DNA of 9,505 nt from Acidobacteriota bacterium (GTDB lineage: Bacteria; Acidobacteriota; Vicinamibacteria; Vicinamibacterales; UBA2999). Positions 6,201 to 9,505 of the stretch are shown piece after piece. Every line of letters begins with the position of its first letter. Within the stretch, counting starts at the first letter, position 1. The notes under the pieces were generated by a model. It was not told the DNA's origin. It saw nothing but the letters and a program-made list of their open reading frames with translations, and ran no database searches. The DNA is taken from assembly GCA_013813075.1 (NCBI GenBank), contig JACCSI010000454.1, positions 1-9,505 of the forward strand. The letters are read 5' to 3'. The position numbers were made by a program, and so were the translations under genes.

Positions 6201-6845
6201 GTGAAGAAGGTCGGCGCGCGACGGACCATTGAGAATGCCTTGCGGCGTTACGGGTTCGTGTGTGTGGCCGGGGTTGACGAAGTGGGGCGAGGGTGCCTGG
6301 CGGGTCCGGTGATGGCCGGCGCCGTCATCCTCGACCCCGAGCGGCATATTCCTGGCCTGGCCGATTCAAAGGCGTTGACCGACAAGGCCCGCGAACGGCT
6401 CTACGACGTCATTGTGGTGAAAGCCACGTCCTGGGCGGTGGCCTCCGTCGAACCCGCCGAAATCGACAGCATCAACATCCACCAGGCGAGCTTGCAGGCA
6501 ATGCGCCGTGCGGTGCTCTCGCTGGCTCCGCTGCCGGACGCGGTGCTGGTGGACGCATTTCGTATCCCGTCACTGCTCATGGCGCAACGCGGCATCATCA
6601 AGGGCGACCGTCAATGTGCGGCGATTGCGGCCGCCTCGATCGTCGCCAAGGTCACTCGCGACCGTCTGATGGACCGTCTCCATGTGGATGATCCTCGCTA
6701 CGGATTCGACCGCCATAAGGGATACGCCACGGCGGATCACCTTTCGGCAGTGTCACGCCATGGCTATTCGATCGTGCACCGGCGCTCGTTCCGGCCGCCG
6801 ACCCTGTTCGACGCCATCCAAACGGCCGATACCGAGATCTGCTGA
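6201..6845 (+). CDS. rnhB: Ribonuclease HII
   Basis: RNase HII cleaves RNA in RNA/DNA hybrids and starts removal of single ribonucleotides misincorporated in DNA. The 214-residue protein shows the defining AGVDEVGRGCLAGPV block (23-37) with metal-binding D26 and E27. It also has DSKALT (55-60), the third acidic residue D118 in VLVDAF, KGD (134-136), AAASIVAKVTRD (143-154, with D154 a likely fourth acidic residue) and the C-terminal YGFDRHKGYAT...HRRSF segment. GTG 6201 is chosen because GGGGA (6191-6195) lies 5 nt upstream. The catalytic set appears complete. It is next to rplS, as in many genomes, and its TGA stop shares one base with the ATG of the TPR gene, so those two are probably translated in a coupled way. 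Confidence 0.96.
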   Translation: MKKVGARRTIENALRRYGFVCVAGVDEVGRGCLAGPVMAGAVILDPERHIPGLADSKALTDKARERLYDVIVVKATSWAVASVEPAEIDSINIHQASLQAMRRAVLSLAPLPDAVLVDAFRIPSLLMAQRGIIKGDRQCAAIAAASIVAKVTRDRLMDRLHVDDPRYGFDRHKGYATADHLSAVSRHGYSIVHRRSFRPPTLFDAIQTADTEIC

Positions 6846-8887
6846 TGCCGCCGTTCGATCGTGAAGGTGCGCTGAAATCTGCCGAAAAGGCGCTGCGGCA
6901 GGGTCGGATTGAAGCGGCCATCACGGAGTACCTGCGCATTGTCGAGGCGCAGCCGCGCGATTGGAACAGCGCCAACGCCCTCGGCGACATGCACGTCCGC
7001 GCCGGTCAGATCGACAAAGGCGTGGCGCAGTACGCACGCATTGCCGACAATCTCGCCAGCGAAGGCTTCTATCCCAAGGCCGCGGCCCTCTACAAGAAAA
7101 TCGTCAAGGTCAAGCCCTCGGACGAGTACGCCCTGCTGCAGTCGGGCGAAATCGCTGCGAAGCAAGGATTGCTGGCCGACGCCAAGAATGCCTTCAAGGC
7201 CGTCGCGGACGGACGGAAAAACCGTGGCGACAAGAAGGGTGCAGCGGAGATCAGCATCCGCATCGGCACGCTGGATCCCGACGACCTGGACGCACGTCTC
7301 GGCGCGGCACGCGCGGCGGCGGACATTGGCGACACGCCGACCGCGGTGCGGGAGTTTAAGGACGTCGCGCTCAAATACGAGAAGCTCGGCAAGGCGGCCG
7401 AGGCGCTGTCAGCGTTTCAGCTGGCGCACGAACTCTCGCCGAACGATGCCGAGGTGCGCCGCCGGCTGCTGACCGGTTATCTACAGGCGGGGGACCTGGC
7501 CCGCGCCAGGTCGGTCGCGGACGGGCCCGCGGAACTAAAACAGATTGCGTCCGCACTCGACGCCCTCGGCCGCACCGACGAACTGTTAGCGGTGCTGGTC
7601 GAGATCGCCACCGTCGATCCGGAAGACTTCGAGGTCCGCGCCAGTCTTGCTCAGGCCTACGTCGCGAGAGGCGATCTCGAGAGCGCGCGCAAATATCTCA
7701 GTCGACAGACCGCCGGCAGCAGCGCGCCCTTGTGGTTGATGCTGGCGGAGATCGAGCTGACGGCGGGTCACATCGACGAAGGCCGCTCGGCCGTGGCCGA
7801 AGCGCTGACGCTCGACGGGTCACAGCGCGAAGCCGCGGTGGCGCTGGGCTGCCGCCTGGCAGAGCGGTCCCCCGAGGCCGGATATCCGTGCCTGGATGCC
7901 GTCGCGGACCATGCGGTGGCGGAAAGTGACTATGCCGCAGCGGCCGCGGCGTTGCACGAGTTCGTCACGCGTGTCCGTTCGCACGTCATTGCGCTGATGC
8001 GGCTGGTCGAAATCTGCGTCGACGGCGGGCTCGAAGCGACGATGTACGAGGCGCAGGCGCAGCTGGCTGATGCGTACCTCGAAGTGGGCCGCGGTCTGGA
8101 GGCACGCATCATCAGCGAAGATTTGGTCGCGCGGGAGCCGTGGAATCGCGCCAACATCGAGCGGTTCCGCAAAGCGCTGGTCATGCTCGGGGAGGCCGAT
8201 CCAGACACGGTGATCGCCGAGCGGTTGAGTGGGGACAGCCCGTTCCTGGCGACCGACAAGATGGATTTGAACGAGGGGGTCTTCTTCGAGGACGAGCCGG
8301 TCGCTTCGGCCGCGGCACCCGAGCTAATCATCGACTCGAACGGCGCCGATTTGGCCACCGCCGACTTGGCAAGCAAATCGGCGACGCCGGTCGCCGCCGC
8401 CCCGTTGGCTACGGACGAAGGGTCGGTGGGCGCGAGCCACGCGGCTGCGCCTCGCTCGCTCGACCAGGTATTCCGTCAGATGCGCGACGAAGTTGGCCGC
8501 GGCTCGGCCGAGGAGGCGGCGGAGCAATACGGACTGGCGCTGACCTATCGCGACCTTGGAATGACCGACGACGCGATTGTGGCGCTGGAGGCGGCGGCGC
8601 TGTCGCCACGACGACGCTTCGACGCCTCGTCGATGCTCGGAACGTTCTATCTCGAGCGTGAAGAAATCGACCGTGCCATCGAGTGGTTCGAGCGAGCCGC
8701 CGAAGCCCCGGCCCCCACCTCCGACGCCGCGCGGACCCTGCTGTATCAACTGGCCGATACACTCGAAAAAGTTGGGGAACGGGCGCGCGCCCTGGCGGTC
8801 TTCGGCGAGCTGGAATCCGAACCTGGCGGTTACCGTGACGTTGCGGGCCGCATCGACCGTCTCTCGCAAGTTCCGGCCAAAGGGTAA
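6845..8887 (+). CDS. Large soluble tetratricopeptide-repeat protein, function unknown
   Basis: This 680-residue protein has no signal peptide or membrane segment and is probably cytoplasmic. Helical TPR-type repeats fill residues 6 to about 450. They are clearest at 8-39 (A-x-G-R-x-x-A-A-x-x-Y), 40-73 (ANALGDMHVRAGQIDKGVAQY), 77-110 and 184-217, and looser near 262-330. A linker of about 54 residues (484-537) rich in Ala, Asp and Ser separates a C-terminal module (539-680). That module has two more TPR pairs (559-588 and 592-621) and ends YRDVAGRIDRL. From memory, similar C-terminal modules occur in deltaproteobacterial TPR proteins. TPRs serve as protein-binding scaffolds; no enzymatic domain is visible and no partner can be named, although the adjacent membrane protein is a candidate. 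Its start overlaps the rnhB stop by one base (TGATG) with little ribosome-binding site. The linker DNA contains a strong palindrome (8429-8451). Confidence 0.88.
   Translation: MPPFDREGALKSAEKALRQGRIEAAITEYLRIVEAQPRDWNSANALGDMHVRAGQIDKGVAQYARIADNLASEGFYPKAAALYKKIVKVKPSDEYALLQSGEIAAKQGLLADAKNAFKAVADGRKNRGDKKGAAEISIRIGTLDPDDLDARLGAARAAADIGDTPTAVREFKDVALKYEKLGKAAEALSAFQLAHELSPNDAEVRRRLLTGYLQAGDLARARSVADGPAELKQIASALDALGRTDELLAVLVEIATVDPEDFEVRASLAQAYVARGDLESARKYLSRQTAGSSAPLWLMLAEIELTAGHIDEGRSAVAEALTLDGSQREAAVALGCRLAERSPEAGYPCLDAVADHAVAESDYAAAAAALHEFVTRVRSHVIALMRLVEICVDGGLEATMYEAQAQLADAYLEVGRGLEARIISEDLVAREPWNRANIERFRKALVMLGEADPDTVIAERLSGDSPFLATDKMDLNEGVFFEDEPVASAAAPELIIDSNGADLATADLASKSATPVAAAPLATDEGSVGASHAAAPRSLDQVFRQMRDEVGRGSAEEAAEQYGLALTYRDLGMTDDAIVALEAAALSPRRRFDASSMLGTFYLEREEIDRAIEWFERAAEAPAPTSDAARTLLYQLADTLEKVGERARALAVFGELESEPGGYRDVAGRIDRLSQVPAKG
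8429..8451 (+). repeat. Palindrome within the TPR-protein linker
   Basis: GGCGC (8429-8433) pairs with GCGCC (8447-8451), and AGCC (8435-8438) pairs with GGCT (8443-8446), around an ACGC loop with a single bulged G at 8434. That is nine base pairs in 23 bases. It lies in the low-complexity linker of the TPR gene and keeps the frame, coding VGASHAAAP-type residues. It looks like an in-frame palindromic repeat insertion, but no second copy is visible in this window, and GC-rich Ala/Arg coding can form such stems by chance. Confidence 0.35.
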
Positions 8888-8896
8888 TTCGCCCTG

Positions 8897-9181
8897 TTGA
8901 GACGACTGCTTTTTGTCGCTCTGCTGCTCGAAGCGGGTCTGCTGCTCGTGCTCATTCCCTGGTCGGCCTTCTGGGATCGCAATTATTTTGTCGAGGCGGT
9001 GCCGGCGTTCGGGGCGTTACTGACCAACAACTTCGTCCGCGGCGCCGTGTCCGGGCTCGGGCTGGTCAATCTGCTTGCCGCGCTTGCCGAACTCGCGGAC
9101 CTGTTTGGCGGCCGCACCGATCGAGGCAGGGGTCTTCCCGAGGAGCACAGCGCTGATTCTCTGTCTCATCACCGATCGTAG
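8897..9181 (+). CDS. Small membrane protein with two hydrophobic helices, function unknown
   Basis: The 94-residue product begins with a strongly hydrophobic helix (about residues 4-23, LLFVALLLEAGLLLVLIPW after two arginines). Next is a short loop WDRNYFVEAVPAFGALLTNN, then a second, weaker helix (about 45-66, containing RGAVSGLGLVNLLAALAEL), and a charged tail that is probably cytoplasmic. The two arginines at the N-terminus suggest it starts inside the cytoplasm. Similar two-helix proteins with an RGAVSGLGLVN segment are, from memory, found in Acidobacteria; none has a function I know of. TTG 8897 is the first usable start: the frame is the same as that of the TPR gene and is closed by its TAA at 8885-8887, and only CTG 8894 lies between. 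AAGGG (8880-8884) is 12 nt upstream. The tail after about residue 70 overlaps the next gene and looks less conserved. Confidence 0.75.
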   Translation: MRRLLFVALLLEAGLLLVLIPWSAFWDRNYFVEAVPAFGALLTNNFVRGAVSGLGLVNLLAALAELADLFGGRTDRGRGLPEEHSADSLSHHRS

Positions 9182-9505
9182 GCGGTTAGCCGCGGCGATT
9201 GGCGAGTCGCTCCACACCTGGCCGGCCATGCTTCTGGCCCAACTGGAAGGCGCCGTGTCGGGCGGGCTCGATGTGGTGCAGATTCGTGAGCCTGACCTTA
9301 CTGGCGGCGAGCTCACCCGGTTTGTCAAAGATTGTGTCTCGCTCGTTCGCGGGACCCTCACGACGGTGCTGGTCAATGATCGCGCTGACATCGTCATCGC
9401 CGCTGGCGCCCACGGTCTCCACCTCCGCGACCGCAGCGTGTCAATCGAGGCAGCGCGAGGTCTTCTGGACCGCGGCTGCACAATTGGACGCTCGATTCAC
9501 ACCGC
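9105..9505 (+). CDS. ThiE/TenI-family protein, N-terminal part (3' end outside window)
   Basis: The frame stays open to the end of the window. It contains LCLITDRRRL, then VVQIREPDLTGGEL, VLVNDRADIVIAAGAHGLHLRD and IGRSIHT. These match the TIM-barrel family of thiamine-phosphate synthase (ThiE), which joins the hydroxymethylpyrimidine and thiazole halves of thiamine, and the related thiazole tautomerase TenI. The Lys that usually follows VQxRE in ThiE is Pro here, and the usual GQxD after GxH is RD, so TenI-like or divergent ThiE activity is possible. The start is unsettled. TTG 9105 is the nearest conventional start upstream of the conserved region but has no ribosome-binding site. CTG 9153 has GAGGAG (9140-9145) at ideal distance and gives MILCLITDR. 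ATG 9228 would cut off the first strand. The gene overlaps the membrane gene by 77 or 29 nt. Confidence 0.8.
   Translation, partial: MAAAPIEAGVFPRSTALILCLITDRRRLAAAIGESLHTWPAMLLAQLEGAVSGGLDVVQIREPDLTGGELTRFVKDCVSLVRGTLTTVLVNDRADIVIAAGAHGLHLRDRSVSIEAARGLLDRGCTIGRSIHT

Noticed and set aside
7090..8869. Several open frames on both strands within the TPR gene
   Set aside because: All are out-of-frame readings of an intact 680-codon gene; none has a recognisable domain or a ribosome-binding site.

Overview
The window reads as a GC-rich bacterial chromosome segment made of housekeeping genes, all on the + strand and tightly packed. Gene order and protein flavour (the ribD-ribE-ribBA cluster next to ffh-rpsP-khpA-rimM-trmD-rplS-rnhB, then a large TPR protein, a small two-helix membrane protein and a ThiE/TenI-like gene) recall Acidobacteriota, possibly Vicinamibacteria. 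That assignment is from remembered resemblance, not a search. No mobile element, rRNA, tRNA, CRISPR array or integrase was seen, and there is no gene-free stretch longer than about 75 bases.

Region 1 (1-2312) is a riboflavin block. It holds the C-terminal part of the RibD reductase domain, riboflavin synthase RibE, and the fused bifunctional RibBA. Genes overlap (20 nt for ribD/ribE, 4 nt for ribE/ribBA), which suggests one translationally coupled transcript. Lumazine synthase (ribH) does not follow.

Region 2 (2313-6845) is the SRP/ribosome block. A sigma70-like promoter lies in the 68-nt gap before ffh. Then come ffh, rpsP (S16), khpA (KH-domain RNA binder), rimM (30S maturation), trmD (tRNA m1G37 methyltransferase), rplS (L19) and rnhB (RNase HII). 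Spacings are 3 to 72 nt. Two short hairpins precede rpsP, a degenerate 7-nt tandem repeat precedes trmD, and two hairpins sit inside the unusual 3' end of trmD just before rplS.

Region 3 (6845-9505) is less standard. It has a 680-residue soluble TPR protein that overlaps the rnhB stop by one base, a roughly 94-residue membrane protein starting with TTG, and the first part of a thiamine-phosphate-synthase/TenI-like protein. That last gene's start overlaps the membrane gene and may use a rare start codon.

Overall this is a growth-related locus combining flavin biosynthesis, protein targeting and translation machinery. The least understood genes are the TPR and membrane proteins. Nothing seen amounts to a clear new defence, toxin or mobile system; the interest lies in small palindromic and repeat elements inside or next to the genes and in a few start-codon questions.
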